The notes: generated by a model from the sequence alone, not told the origin. A DNA stretch of 64,000 bases from Desmodus rotundus (GCF_022682495.2 NC_071397.1:11809082-11873081), one strand, 5' to 3'. Counted from the stretch's first letter, positions 40,046-53,485 are shown. A program made the numbers and translations.

Positions 40046-41639
40046 GCCAGGCACCTGTCATTCTTAAGAAGAAGACAAGACCTTATAGCAAAATGCTGAA
40101 GTTGTTCCACATAAGTAGTCTTGTCTCCGCAACATTAAATGAGACAGGACACAAAATTGGTATCATGTGGCCCTCCACTACACCTTAGGCCTGAGGCCGT
40201 TTCCCTTAAGAACCCAAAGGACTAGAATTCGCCGAGATGTAGAAAGTGAGGTGCAGTGTAGGCTTAGGGGGAAGTTTCAGAGACAGGGGTACCAGGAACT
40301 CCCAAAACCCAACTGGATGATGAATTGATGTTACTGTGCAAATTTACAATTTAAAAACAGCAAAAAGCAAACAACAAAACCACATGACATGCATAATGGT
40401 GTAGGATTTAATAACAATGATCTAAATCTCCTTTGACATCCTTTCCTTTTTAAATTAGGTCATTTATTTTTTATAACTCCATCCATCTCTGACCGTTCAA
40501 CAACGCTGACCGGTTTCACTTTCTGTTTTTCTGTGAGTTTCTCTGTATTCTTCTACTCCCAAATGAGAGGAGCCTTCTGTGGCATCGTTACCTCTTCTAG
40601 GAAGGCCTCAGCTCGATTCTGTCTTCTCGAACAGTCACTTCATATTTAAATCTTGAAAGTCACAGTGCCCTTTCTCCTGTTTAGCAGTGTGTTTAAAAAG
40701 TCTTTCTGTGTGTGGATTTGGGGGCGTAGAAAATCTGACTCCTTATTGAGATCTCTTACTCGTGGTTTCACAGATGAGAAATGCAGAGAACGTTACTGAA
40801 CACAGTTCTCAGCCGCAACTTCTGGAGCACACACTGTGAACTCAGGTTGTGTAGGGGAAGGCTGGCGGACCAACTTTCATTCCTCGTGGGCATGAGAGGA
40901 AGAAAAGGATACAAGGAGGAAGCAAGTGTGAAACCCTAGCAAGGAATTAAGTGGTTAATAGGAACTGAGATTTTTTTATTGGCTAATAAAACCTCTCGGT
41001 GTTTTTCATATTATATGGTTCCTTCAGGCTCCTAGTCCAAGGCTTAAAAAAGAAAAAGACGAAAACAACAACAAAAAGCTGGAGCCTACATACCGATGCA
41101 GTCCCAGTCTTGTTTACTTTTTCATTTCCGCAGTTGTAAAATTTTTTTAAAAAAAATTCCTCTGGTAGTTCAACTTTATCACACTGCGGGAGCGGGCCAG
41201 TGTTTGAACAACTATAGTGATTCCAGCTTCCCAGTGAAAGGCAAAAACACGCTCTGTTTCAGAAAAAGGAGACCACGATGCAAATGATGGAAGCATCAGG
41301 AAATGTTAAAATGAACGCCATGGGGGGAGGAGGGCAAGCAGATATTGACTCGAAACACATCTCTGGAATCCTGGATGCAAATGATCTCGGTCCTTTTATT
41401 GCTAGTGGTGCTGTTCTCCCAACAGAGCAGGATGTTCTTGTTTTTAATAATAGCCAGACCAGATGCTGAATTCTCCCCGGCAACATGCTGTATAAGTGAG
41501 AAGGCAAACAGCTGATTCCTGTTAAGACAGACACCAGGAGAATAAGCCAGAAAGTATGAGAATTCTCTGGAGGTTTTTGCTTTGTAAACCCCTGTTTGGC
41601 AGGAAGATCACAGAATCCGAGCTGAAAACACAGTGTGTG

Positions 41640-42240
41640 CTGCGGCACCCGTTCCTCATCCGAGCTGCTGGCTGGAGGCCTGTGAGCCTCCGGCCTTCGC
41701 CAGGGAGCCCTTTCCCACCTTACCCGCAGGCCTGGCTCACCGGTTCCCTGAGAGGGAAAGTCGGAAGCCCCGCACCCCTTTGGCTTTCAATGACCAGAAA
41801 AATACCCATCAGTAGGAGGAATTTTTTTTCTCCATCCTTGCCATAGAAAATAGTGAAATCTTGAACATGAGCCAATAATTTTAAAATGGCATCTTTGTTC
41901 CATCTTTTTCACTCCCTTCTTCCCCCTGTCAGAGTCCATCAGATCTCCCAGCCGTTATTGTGTTGTGGGGCATGCCGCACATGCGAGGTGCTGCTTTCTT
42001 CTTTCCCCGGGAGCTGCCCGAGCTGCCCGGGGGCTCCGGGGGGCCGGGCTGATCAGAGCAGAGAGTGGCCAGAGCTGTGGGCTCCTGCCAACTCAAAACA
42101 CCATCCAGAAGTTGCTTCCCAGAGAGCAGGGGTGCCCTGCGAGAGGGGTGCACACAGACCGAGCTCTCTGACAGTGACCCCCTGGGTCTTTGCTTCTCAG
42201 GCCTGCAGGAGAGTGAGACAGAAGGAACGGGCGCTGGCCA
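41640..42240. other. GC- and CpG-richer intergenic zone
   Basis: Two clusters stand out: about nine CpGs in 41640-41780, and 'ccccgggagctgcccgagct' with following CCGGG motifs at 42005-42050. Overlapping open frames on both strands (up to 141 codons, 41886-42311) follow from the low AT content and show no domain I recognise. Confidence 0.5.
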
Positions 42241-42560
42241 CAGGTAGAGAGGCTCCCCAAAGTCCCCCGTGTTACCTTTCCGCTTCACATTACCCCCCTA
42301 AGCCCTTATGATTCCTTTCCCAATTGTTGTTCCTCCACGGCAAGGCAACGGGCATGCTAGTAGCTACCCTTTCCTCATTCTTTTCTGCCTCCATAGCTGT
42401 CCTTGAAGTTCGCTTGGACTTGACATCACCAGACTGAACTTCCCGGGGAAACAGGGATGGGGACCAAAGATGATTTTCCTCTTTGCCCTCTTAGGAAGGC
42501 TCTGAAGGCCATTTTAATTTCCTTTTGGGGAAAAGTTATATATGGTACTGCTAGCATGAT

Positions 42561-42803
42561 CAAATAATAATATTTATTTTTTAAAAAAGATTTTATTATT
42601 TATTTCTAGAGAGAGGAGAAGGGAGGGAGAATGAGAGGGAGAGAAACATCAATGTGTGGTTGCCTCTCGTATGCCCCCAACTGGGGACCTGCCCCACAAC
42701 CCGGGCATGTGCCCTGATTAGGAATCAAACTGGCAACCCTTTGGTTCCCATGCCGGTGCTCAATCCACTGAGCCACACCAGCCAGGGCCAAATAATAATA
42801 TTT
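42561..42803 (-). repeat. Ves-type bat SINE with perfect 15-bp target-site duplication
   Basis: The minus-strand tRNA-derived SINE has its tail at 42576-42612, purine tract, 'catcaatgtgtggttgcctc', and A-box end 'gagccacaccagccagggc'. The direct repeats 42561-42575 and 42789-42803 are both caaataataatattt, without mismatch, so the insertion is fairly recent. Confidence 0.95.
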
Positions 42804-43020
42804 CATAACAGTTAACTTTTATTGCACACTTGACTTTGCACCTGACTCCTTGCTTAATATTTCACGTGTCTTATCTCAATCTTCCCAGCAATCTATGAAG
42901 AAGTTAGTGCTAGTTTTATCCCCATTTTACTGATAAGGAAACTGAGGTTCAGTCTTGCCCAAGGTTACCCAGCTATTGAAACTCAAGCTTAGATCTGCCT
43001 GATTCCAAACACCATGTTCC
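42804..43020 (-). repeat. MIR SINE, antisense
   Basis: The antisense MIR landmarks are in order: 'acagttaacttttattgcac', 'ttatctcaatcttcccagca', 'ccccattttactgataagga', 'aactgaggttcagtcttgcc' and 'agatctgcctgattccaaac'. This is one of the clearest MIR copies in the window. Confidence 0.9.
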
Positions 43021-43049
43021 TAAGCTAAAGACTTAGACACAGTCTCCTG

Positions 43050-43160
43050 TATTATCTCTATAATGGAGGTTACGAGAAGTAAATGAGTTAATGAGGTAGG
43101 AATATGCCTAACAAGTGTCTAGTACATAACAGGTATAAAATAGATTGCATTTATTATTAC
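43050..43160 (+). repeat. MIR SINE 3' fragment
   Basis: It shows 'atctctataatggaggttac', 'gaagtaaatgagttaatgag', 'gtgtctagtacataacaggt' and a degenerate 'ttattattac' end. It lies directly beside the antisense MIR at 42804-43020, so the two form an imperfect inverted pair. Confidence 0.7.
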
Positions 43161-44009
43161 TCAAAATAATTAAGATGGTCATTGCTAAAAGCATAGAGCT
43201 GGAGCCCCAAATAGAATGGTTTTTCAAAAAGTACTATTTTAACATTTTAAAAAGCATTGCTCTTTGAAAGTAATATTTTTCTATATGTTTTATAAACTAT
43301 TCTTCTACTCGACATCAAGGCTAAGTTTGGCATTTGGCTTATCACAGGCTTCTTCCCTGAAGGAATCAGAGCTATCACATCACATACGCCGTAAATACAA
43401 AGCATACTGACACATTCAGATGTTGACCTTGCCCCGACTTCAGTCCCAAATTCACGATGGCTTCTGAGCTTTGCCATTTTAGTGTGTTGCGCTTGGTGTC
43501 AGCGTGGCTACTGGAAAACGTGCTGTTGAACCTAATTTGGTGGCATGGGGCTCATCTAACAAGAGAAAGAGCCAAGCCAAGAAGTGTGTGTCGGCTTCGA
43601 CTCGTGCCTTTGCAGGAGTGGTTCTGGGGTCCTTCTCGCCCCTGACAGAGGGGCAGCTCCCAGATCCTCCGTTACTGCACTGGCCTTTCTAAGAGACAGA
43701 ACTATACAGTGGAGAGAACTGACCTGGGATCCCCAAGGCCTGGGGAAACCTGGAGTGTGCAAGGCTTTGCTCACTTGAGCACGGGTCTGGAGAAACCCAG
43801 GAATGGGCATCAGTGTTCCCTGACCTAAATCACTTAACTCTCTCTAACCAAACAGGCAGGCTTCTCCTCGAGCATCTTAAAGCACTTTATAGACATTCTT
43901 AAAGACACTGTCCTGTATGAGATTAACACTCCATTTTGCTGAAATCTCAGAGAACCGAAATGACCACTCTCTCTCCCACCCTGTCTATCTTCCTTTCTTT
44001 CTTCCTCTG

Positions 44010-44065
44010 AAATATTTATTGAACCGTTGCTATAGGCAGAGAAATGTGCTAGAAGGCTGGCCACC
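44010..44065 (+). repeat. Short L2/MIR-like fragment
   Basis: It contains 'gaaatatttattgaaccgtt' and 'agagaaatgtgctagaaggc', which correspond to the common 'aatatttattgagcacctac' block. It is too short to assign to one family. Confidence 0.45.
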
Positions 44066-44489
44066 ATTAAAAAACATACTGGAACGCTTCTCTGTTCAAC
44101 GTAATCCATCCCAATAAGAGATCTCCGTCATGTCATTCTTCATTTAAGCAAATTCATGAATGCTTCAGATTGCCAAAAACAGAGGTTAAAAAGTTAGAAA
44201 TTCATTTCTAGAGAGAATTAAGATGCACTTTTGATTTCTGCTTATAGCCCATTTCACTTCCCATTTCTCGTTCCTCAGTCACTGAGTATTTGTTGGCAGT
44301 CTGTGTCTAGTCCTACAGGCCTTTCATTTCACCTCAGTGTTTGGGACGCTTGGTGTTTAAAAAGTGGGTGATTCCCATACAGTCAAGGGGGGAGCAGCTG
44401 CTCTTCCATGTTGTCGCAGCCACGCAGCCAGCTCTGCATTCGGGACGTGGAGGGGTGAGCGGTGCATTGAAAGGGGGAAGCGGAAAGGG

Positions 44490-44605
44490 GCAAAAAATTC
44501 CGGGTTCCAGATCCTTAAGCCCTAGTAACTATATGTGTGACCTCTAACAAGACGCTTACCCTCTCTTGGCGTTCTCCTCAAATGTGGACAACAATACAGT
44601 ACCTT
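44490..44605 (+). repeat. MIR SINE fragment
   Basis: It shows 'gttccagatccttaagccct', 'atgtgtgacctctaacaaga' and 'cttaccctctcttggcgttc', in MIR order. Confidence 0.6.
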
Positions 44606-44674
44606 CCAGATGGTGTGTTAAGGGTCCAGGCGGTGACTTCTACCTATAGATTTGGAGTAGCTTTTAGAATGGAG

Positions 44675-44871
44675 AAATTGTAGGAAGTTGTGGTTTTTTT
44701 TTTAATTGATTTGAGAGAGAAAGAGAAACATTCATTTGTTGTTCACTGTTTATATCTTCACTGATTGATTCTTGTATGTGTCCTGACAGGGGATTGAACC
44801 CACAACCTACACATATTGGGATGATGTTCTAACCAACTGAGCTACCTGACCAGAGCAAATTATGGGGAGTT
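44675..44871 (-). repeat. Older bat tRNA-derived SINE
   Basis: Body about 44690-44856 on the minus strand. The + strand ends in 'ctaaccaactgagctacctg' with 'accagagc', an A-box complement different from the Ves type, and carries 'gggattgaacccacaacc' as the B-box complement. Candidate target duplications at 44675-44689 and 44857-44871 differ at three of 15 bases, which fits an older insertion. Confidence 0.85.
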
Positions 44872-47800
44872 TTAAGAGGTGCAGCTAGAGCCTGCCTAGC
44901 ATTAAGAGGGAGAATGAGGTCCATTGTTTCTCACAGCAATTGGCGAAAACACCGGTTTTTAGAGGATGAGGAAATGCAGTTGCAGAGAGCCTCAGGTGGG
45001 GTTGCCCTGTAGGTAGGTGAAGGGAAGGCAGGCAAGGCTTGGACATCTATTTCCAACTGTTCCCACACTCACTCATTTGGAAAACACATTTCCTTCCTTT
45101 GTAATAGCTCTGCATTATCTTTTCTCTTAAGCACTTACACTTCTTTACTTTGCTAGTTTTTTTTATGAGCCTATTATTATTTGTTACAAACCTAGGCAAA
45201 CTGATCCTGTAACCAATTTCTTATAGTCGTGAAAATTAATTGCCAACATACCGACTCCATACCGTGCCCCAGCTAACTTCATGGGAAAAGTCCTGCTGTA
45301 CGTCAAGTACTTCGTGAAAAACACAGTTGTGCACCAGGCCTGACCGTGGGCAGCCGTGAGTCTAAGAGCATCAGTGCCGTTTCTTCCCGGGGGAAGACGA
45401 CCTATCTGCAGGCACCATGTTTCAAGTTGATTGTCCATCGGTGGACAAGAGACTCCCTTGCCCTCAATGCTAAGGTCCAAAGGTCTTTCTATCTGCTATT
45501 TCATCCTTGGCTACAGAGAGGAGGCCACACTCGTGACTTCATTTACATGCTATCCTAGCCACCTAAGCGAGTGAAAACGTGACGGCTAATCTTGAACAAA
45601 GATAGACTTTTCATCTTAATTTCACCTTTCATAGGCTTATTATCTGAGTTTCCCGTAACCAATTTCACTTCAACCTAAAAAATGCAGGAGGAAAGCCACG
45701 TTAATGGGGCAACGAAGGGACACACAGGTATTTGGTGACAGTGCAAGTAGACAGCACCTGACTGACCCCTGTTTAATGATAGGCACGATCTTATCGGGCC
45801 AGGTGACTGTCAGACACAAGCACTAAGCCATTTACAGGGCAGACAGAGGTGGAGGGCTGAGGGAGGGAGGACCTGTAGCTTCACCCTATCCATTGCTTGA
45901 GAGAACGGTTGTCATTTCTTTGCTTCACAGTCCCCAACTCTCATCTGATCCTAAGGGATCGCCTGCAGTTTTACTCACTCAATAAATACTGATCGAATAC
46001 TTACTAGAAATGATGGAAATGAAAATGAATGAGACTTACCCCTACCCTCCAGAAGCTCACCATCTGCTCAGAGTCCGAAAAATTAACTTGTAGGTGACAA
46101 CACAGTGCAGCAGGTGCCATAACAGAGAAGTGACCCAAGGGTAGAGGAGCCCCAAGGCGGGAGCACCTCCTGGTCTAGGTGGGCAGATGGCACTGAGCTG
46201 GATCTGCAAGGACGAGCAATCCCTTTCCATTCTGGGTCTGTGACCGAGCCAGTGGCCGTCCCACACCCACCCTGCAGTGCAGGACCTGGAAGTAGACAAA
46301 TCTCTCACCGGGACGATCGCATGTACAGCTCTCCAGAAAGAAACTGAGAACGAGATACCACTTCCAGACCGTGGCATTCCTTAGTGCCCCAAATCACCCT
46401 CCCACTGAGAAGCTGAGCAGGAGGGATTCTCCACGGGGTTGGAGTGGCCAGGGTGGGGGTGAGCGGAATCAGAATCCCGGTGGGGTATAGGTCTTCCTTC
46501 AGAAAACTATACCCAATGTTAGAATAAGTGAAAACAGAAAGAAATACCTATGCTATCAAAACATACAGCACAAAGGAAAAATGTGAGACCTCCGTGTTTA
46601 ACGAGAGAGGACGTCGATATAAACAATGTTGCGAGATGACAGCATGGAATACCAAATTTCAGTGCAGGGCTAGCTCCGTTTGGTCCAGTTGCTTGCCTCA
46701 CGCCTACTGCCAAGTGCACTGGGCCCCACTGAGGAGACAGTGAGGGACTGTTTGGCACAAAGGGTCTTGCCGCATTCAATAGGGAAGGGTGATGAGTATA
46801 AATGGTTGGGAGTCGTTAATGCTCTGGATGTTTACACGTACAAAGAACTTAACGACAGCTATGCCTGTGACTGATCCTAAGTAAAACTTCAAAGCAGGAT
46901 CTTGGGGTCTTCTCCATGCACACCTCCAGATCTCTCCTTTGGAGGCCCACCGTGCCCCTAAAGGACCATACATGGACTCTACCTCTCTCCCCAAGCCCAG
47001 ACCAGCCGACCCTGTACTGTGAACCTCTCCTTTTATACAGTGAACCTGTCTTGACCCTCACCTTTGAGGAGTCCATGTTATCTTCACTCCAATGGAGATT
47101 TTTCTGAAACCACTAATACCTCATTTCCAAAGTCACATACGCTGCTTAGAGGCCAGGACCTTCCTTGCGATGCTTTGTGATGTCCCTCATGTCCCCTCCT
47201 GAGGCTGCTGCTTCCTTGCAGGCCACTCTTCCCTGTTCAGCTGAAAGCCAGTCCTCAAGCTTCTCTCTCTCTGTCTCTCTCTCTCCCCCCCAAGCACCCC
47301 ACCTGGATCTGGTGAGGTAGCCGGGGATCCGTACCCTTCGCCACTGTGGGTTAGAGTGAAAACGAGGGTGAGTTCTCATTCAACCTGAAGCTCACTTCAG
47401 GGACCTTGCATTTATTTCTGTCTCTGCAAGAGGCAGCTTATTGATTAATGGAACCTTTATTGGAGTTATTAGAACAAATAAAACACATGCACACGGACAT
47501 AAATCCACCTCTCCCCCTCCTCCCAAACCACTGGCTGGTGAAGCGAGTTCTATTTCCAGCCCTGACATCGTGCCAGTTTGTCATTCTCCTTCCTGGCCAC
47601 ATCAAGTTCCATCGGGTTTGAGTTTATTGGCTACACAGTGAAGTTTATGTTGTCATAGAAATTAGCCTTGATGGACAGGGATATGGCCAGGAGATCCGGA
47701 GAGCTCGGCAGGCTCGCGGTGTTGGCATGGCTGAGATGTTAGGGTGCCTGGAGCCCTCTCCAAGAAAAATCAAAGCTGGCTCTTTGCAGCAGCAAGCGAG

Positions 47801-50800
47801 TGCAACGAGACACTCCTGAGGGACGGGAGCTTGGACGTGACTGTGAGCCGTCCAGTTCCCATTCCACCCCTCCGCCCTCCCCCTTCCTGCCCCAGCCTCC
47901 CCAGTGCCCCCAGTGCCAGAAACCCTTCCCCAGGCGAGGCAGGCAGGGCCGGGAGGCCCGAGGTTAAGCCACTCTCCTCGCCAGTTCGTGGTTAGCTTTC
48001 GTAGGCTCTTGGCTGTTTGTCAAAGTTGGATAATAATTCAATATTTCTTACTGAAATACTTGACCTTATTGTTAGTTTTTGTGACAAGGGGAATTTAAAG
48101 GAGCTGCAAAAATGCAAGCAAGTGTGGCTGAAAAAGGCCAGGGTATGCCACTGAGTACTGAACGGTTTCTTTTTCTGACATCTATAAAATTTAGGTGAAA
48201 ACAGGCCAACATTGATGTTGGCAAACGAGAAGTCCAGTTCTATTGTTAGCAAATGAACTTCAGATATAAATGCAAGTCTGGTTCATTCAAAACCACGTTT
48301 GGTTTTAGACACCAGTGATGTGCTTTCTACTAAAAAAAAAAAAGGTGTGTTTATATAGACACACAAAATAAAAATATTCTTTGGCCAAAAGGATCATTTT
48401 CTAAGTATCAAATCAACTTGTTGAAGTACAAGATGGGACCTGTATCATTTTCTTTTTAAATTTGTAGGGTACAATTCTCCCAGAATCCTCTCTTCTATTT
48501 TGAATTGGTAAGGGTGGTCAAAGAACTAAAATTACATGTTGAGAAAAGTAATGCGTTGCCTGATGTAGGGACTTACTGGAGACTGCTAGCTGATGGGCAA
48601 GAAGCAGTTATAGGATTCAAATATACAGCTCCCCAGATTTGGCCTGAGTCTTATAATCATTTTTATGGGTTCTTCTCCGGAGTCTCTTAAGACACGTTTG
48701 AAGTCACAGGAGGAACAGAAGAGGAGTTCACTCACTTGCCAAGTCCAGATCGTGGAGGGACAGTTAATTTTAGCCTAGTGGGCAGCTTGCTGATCTTCTT
48801 TTCCCTCTGTCCTGGGGTCATCTGAAGTCCTCGCCCTGCTGGGAACAGGAGCAGGCACAGAACGCCGGAGCTGCTTCTTGCCCATGGCCTCCCATGCGCG
48901 AGGGGCGACTGAGGCCCAGAGTCGAACTTGTGCTGGTTGGTAGGACTTGAGAAGGGTCACTCTTTCTGGGGACAGCCTTTTTTTTTTCTTTTTTTAAAAA
49001 TTGAGGTGAAATTCACATAACATAAAATTAACTGTTCAGTAGACTCTGAGCTCAGTTCAAGTACATTTGCGTCTCCCCACAGAGAAACCTGTGTGCACCC
49101 ACTAAGCCGTTGCTTCCTATTCCCACCTCTAGATTCATGTTTGCTACAAGTTGATTAGCTTGGTTTTCACGGTGTTGCTTCACAATTTTGAATAAAGCAC
49201 AGCCCTCTTTCCAGATAGCACTGAGAGGGGAGTTTTTTGGGGGGCAGCAGAGGCCCTGGGCTGGGATTGGGGCCATGGAGAGACCACGATGGGAATCTCG
49301 GAGAAACCCAGAACCAGAGACTTTCTGAGCTGAAGGGGACCATCTGCTGGGGTAGCTGCTCTCTCCAGGCTGATTTTTGGTCTCCTGCTGAGGTGATGAT
49401 CCCTTTAAAATTCTCAGCATTCTCACTCTCCCGTGTCCCGCCTCCCGCCTAAGAGGCATTTTATTCCTTTAATTTGTGTTGGTCAGATTCCAAGTCTGGC
49501 ACCAGGCAGTCCTCCCTCTAGGAGCTGGGAGGTGGTGGAGGCTCACCCAGGTCCAGGAAGGGAGCCCTCCCCGGGATGCTAACTGCAGCCTGTCTCCTTT
49601 AATACACATCACCCTGCCACATAATCATTTTCAAATGGCAAACAATAATAAAAGCTTTCCTCTATTTTGCTTCCAAGTGTCAACGTATCTACCCAGGACG
49701 TAGATGTGTGTGTGTTTGAATTGTCTGTCTATCTAAGAAAAAAAAACAAGTTTAGGGAGCATTCAAGTGTGTCGGGGTAGGTGGGTATGGTCTTAGGTTG
49801 CTTTCCGGACCCTCTGTGGGAGGCTGACCGGGAGTGTACGTGGTCAGAGAGGAAGAACTAGACTGTCAGGTGACTTTGGTCTTTAAGCTGAATCTGGAGT
49901 GCTCTCTTGAGTCGGGTGCCTTGTGAATCTAGGGGTAGCTTAAAGCTGGGAATGAGATAGGAGAGGACAGCCCACAGCCCAGATTTGCCTGCTGGAGATG
50001 CGTGACTACATTCTGACAGAAAAGTCCCAGGTCTTGACCTCGGAGGAAGGCAAGGCTGACTCCTTCAGGGTGCCCATGAGTTCTGGGCCTGCTAGAGCCT
50101 CAACTCTATGATCCCTCTACCTGAAGTCTCTATTTTCCTTGCTGAGGCTGGGGTAGGGTGAAGCTAGGTAGTTAACGAGTAGGCTATTTCAACCACTTTT
50201 TTATATCAGAATACAAATGAATGAACTATGGAATGCAATGAAAAATTCATAGGAGTTGTAAAGAGGGAATGGGACTTTGGAGGAATCGTCTCAGTTACTT
50301 TGGGCCACACTCGGACCGACACCCCAGAAGTAAGGGTTTGCTCTCGGCAGTGAGGTGGCTGTAGTAGAAATTATTGCATTCACGGCATTTCCCCAGAGGC
50401 CTGGGAACAGTCAGATCTTGTAGCATCGCTCCCCCTCACACCCTGTCCTTTCGCTCATGCAGCTTCATCCCCTCCTGTAAACCGTCAGGTCCCCCTCCTC
50501 CACAAAGCCCGCCTCCCAAATTTGACCCCACTGCTCAGGCACAACATGTGTCTTCTGCCCTGTGGCCTTGGTGCCCTCATCCTCTTACACTCTTTCAGTT
50601 CCCCGTTTCTGCTTCACAAGTTACTCCACGACGCAGTGATTTAGAATCACAGCCATTTGCTTGCTCCTGACTCCATGGGTCAGGAAGGTAGGCAGGGCTC
50701 AGTGGGGCATCCTGCAGGGCTGCTGGGCTTCCTCAAGCAGGGTGGTTCCGGGGTTCTTTCAGAGTCACTAAAGTGGACACTGCACATGTTTTAAGGTCCA

Positions 50801-53485
50801 CCTTGGGAGAGGAGGTGGCCAGGGTCACTTCACTGTGTTCCTTTGGTCAAAGCCAGTCATAAGGGCCAGCCCAGAGTCAAGAGTCCCTCTCTTTGTAGGG
50901 GGAGAGGCAAAGGATCTACAGTTATTTGAAAATTACCCAATGGAGTAGTTTGTCTTTGAGGCCTCTGAGCTGAACCAGGCTTTCAGTCTTTCCTCTTAGA
51001 TATCAGTTCTCAGTGATCTTTCTCTGTGCCGATGGCAGTGGGCCATGGTCACAATGTCGCTATCTGATGATCATTTCAGGATTCAGGCGTCGGCAGCCTG
51101 TGTGTGAGACGGGACGTCGGGCAGGAAGATGCCTCCACAGGCAGGCCACTCTTCCTCAGGGCACGAGGGCGAACTGGGCAGGGCGAGAGGAGTCCCAACT
51201 ATGTTGTGGAAGGGGTCCTTAGATGCTTCCTTGAGCCCTGTAAGGGCCGAGTACATGTCAAACCACCTAGAGCTGAGGAACTCTGTGAAGGGAGAAATAG
51301 AAGCTCACACCACTTAGCAGTTTTGACCTGCAGGGAACAGCTGGGTGGCAGGATTCCTCCAGACTTGCCCAGGGCACCTGGGGCAGTTGGTCTGGAAGGG
51401 CTGCCCTGATTGTCACTCAGAGAGACTCAGCGGGGTCCAAGAGCCACCCTGCCAAGAAAACGGAGAAAGAGGCTATTGTTTCTTGCCACTTTAAGTAGCT
51501 GATGACAGTACAAAGGAATGTAGTGAGGACCCTCCCTCCTAGCTATGGAGGATTACAGAGTGGAGAACCAGGAGCCTCTGGGCACCGGCTGTGGGAAACA
51601 CCGGCGCTGGTGGAAGGGCAGAGAGGAGAGGGAGCGCTCCCTGGGGCGGCCACGAGGATTCTGGAATTCCTCTCGTGCCACTCCCAGCTGCTGAAGCCTC
51701 CATCTCACTGGGCCAAGGTTTCCTCAAATGGGAACTGCTGGTTCTCAGGATTTTTTTCTTTTTGAGGGTTAAATAAAATAATCCAAAGAGAAGGCCTAAC
51801 TTCTTTCTCTCCAAAATGTTAGAAAAAGGACCCTAGGAATCCTCGAGTCCAATGTGCAAATGCCGGGCTGAGGCCTGGTAGTGCTGAAATGATTTGCCCA
51901 AGTTCAAGCAGTGTGTTGGTGAGTGCCTGTCTGCCTGTCTGTCTGCTCTCTCGGCCCAGAGCTCTTCCTTCTGTCTCGCTGGTGGTTAAGCTCCCCTGCA
52001 GACGTGGACTTTTCATTGCAGCCACCCTGCAACTCAGAATGTCCCTGAGGAGCATGGGTGACTGGAGGAGAAAATGCTAGCAAAACGTTAAAACAAGACG
52101 TGATAAAAAAAAGGAAAAGAAGCACTTAAAACTCCAGCATATTTCAACATTAAAATCTTTGCTTCAAGGCATCCGCTGAAATCACTTTAGTGAGTCCTTG
52201 CTCCTCTATCCATTTCTCCCTTATTTTAAAAAAATCAAAGATTGGAGTTCTGAGTGATACTAAAGTAAAAAAATAAAATGCCCCTTCCTGCCTGTCTCCC
52301 CTCCCCCACCAACTCTTCTCCAGGCCACCGAGATGCCTGTCCGACTCAGCCTCCTGTTTATCGGCAAATGGGAATCACAGAGGCCCAGCAACAGGGAACT
52401 TCAGTCCGTGGAAGTTGGTTTTGTGGCCTTGGGTGGGAAGACTGGGAGGTAGGGGTGTCTTCACTCGCATGCCGGGTGCCTGGTCTGGGCTGGATGAAGG
52501 GTGGTCTTAGCTAGGACTGCCTCCCGGGGGGCCTCAGGGGGGTTAGGCTTCTTGCCTGGTTGTCTGGGCTCTGAGGACCAGAGTCCTAGCCAACCTGGTC
52601 GGAGCTGCATGGCTCAACAACAGGGCCTCAGAAGTCACACGGTGTTACTGTCGCCATACTCCGTTGGTCGAACCAGACACAAGACCACCCAGATTCAAGG
52701 ACAGGGGACCCTAGCGTTCAAGGGAGGAGTGTCAAAGAATTGGCCAACTCTGTTGTTAAACTGTCACTATGGCGATCACACTGTGTGAACGCTGACAGCT
52801 GCTCTAGGGGAGGAGGCCAGGGAGGAGGCTGGGCCAGGCCATTTGATCTCAGGGGCATTTCGAAGGTTTATGGAGACAGATCATCAAAAAGGGGACTAAT
52901 CTCGGATAATCCCAGGGGAAGTGTGGTTTTTAAGCAGCTTTCTTAAAATGTACTTGCCCCATTTGAGAAGTGAGACCACCACCACCCACCTACCTGTTTT
53001 GCAGCTGGGGTGGGGGTGCCCCAGCGGACCCGAGGCCTTCACCCAGGAGCCTGTGTGGGGATGGAGGAGACCCTGAGTTTTTCCACCAACAGGAGGAAGT
53101 GGCAACACAGGGCTATCGTCCTGAGAGCTGAGCAGAGGGAGTTCTGGCCTCATTTTGAAAGGTGGTGGGGCTCCAACCTCAGCCTCCCCCTCCACCTGTG
53201 TACATACCCGGAAGGAACATCGTTTGTGTTGAATCCAAACAGGAGTCTTTGAAGCCCTAGAGATTGTTCAGAGCAAAGCTCGCAGTGAGGGCAGGGCATT
53301 CAGGAGCCTGAATGGAGGGAGGGAGGCGGCTGTGCGCCAGCCTTGATGACTTTGAGCCCGAATACTACTTTGAGTGCGGTCCCGCCCAGGACTCAGCAGC
53401 CCAGCGGCAGAGTGGCTGGGGGCAGGACCCTGAAAAACCGTGCTGACGGGAGCTCCCCTGCTCCAGGAGTGAAGGGAGAACGCGA
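44872..53485. other. Long intergenic stretch with sparse repeats
   Basis: No gene is seen. L2-like fragments lie at about 45965-46075 ('ctcactcaataaatactgat', 'accctccagaagctcaccat') and 50450-50640 ('gccctgtggccttggtgccc'). An antisense old-L1 piece lies at about 48990-49100 ('gaggtgaaattcacataaca'). A CT repeat is at 47261-47290. MIR-like traces occur at 49310-49345 and 51835-51930. The parts at 46.1-47.2 and 52.3-53.3 kb look like unique sequence. Confidence 0.5.
47261..47290 (+). repeat. (CT)n microsatellite
   Basis: Imperfect TCTC repeat interrupted once by 'tg', followed by a C-run. Confidence 0.85.

Larger units (their letters stand above)
37975..42560. other. Intergenic stretch with microsatellites and a C-run
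   Basis: No gene is seen. It includes a TG/CG repeat at 39387-39419, a 15-base C-run at 40031-40045, an L2-like fragment at about 40585-40730 ('cctcttctaggaaggcctca'), and a CpG-richer zone at about 41640-42240 listed separately. A + strand A-rich tract lies at 41046-41076. Confidence 0.5.

Noticed and set aside
41886..42311. 141-codon frame downstream of RUNX2 as a gene
   Set aside because: It lies in a GC-rich patch with equally long frames on the other strand (41929-42288). Low stop-codon density explains both.
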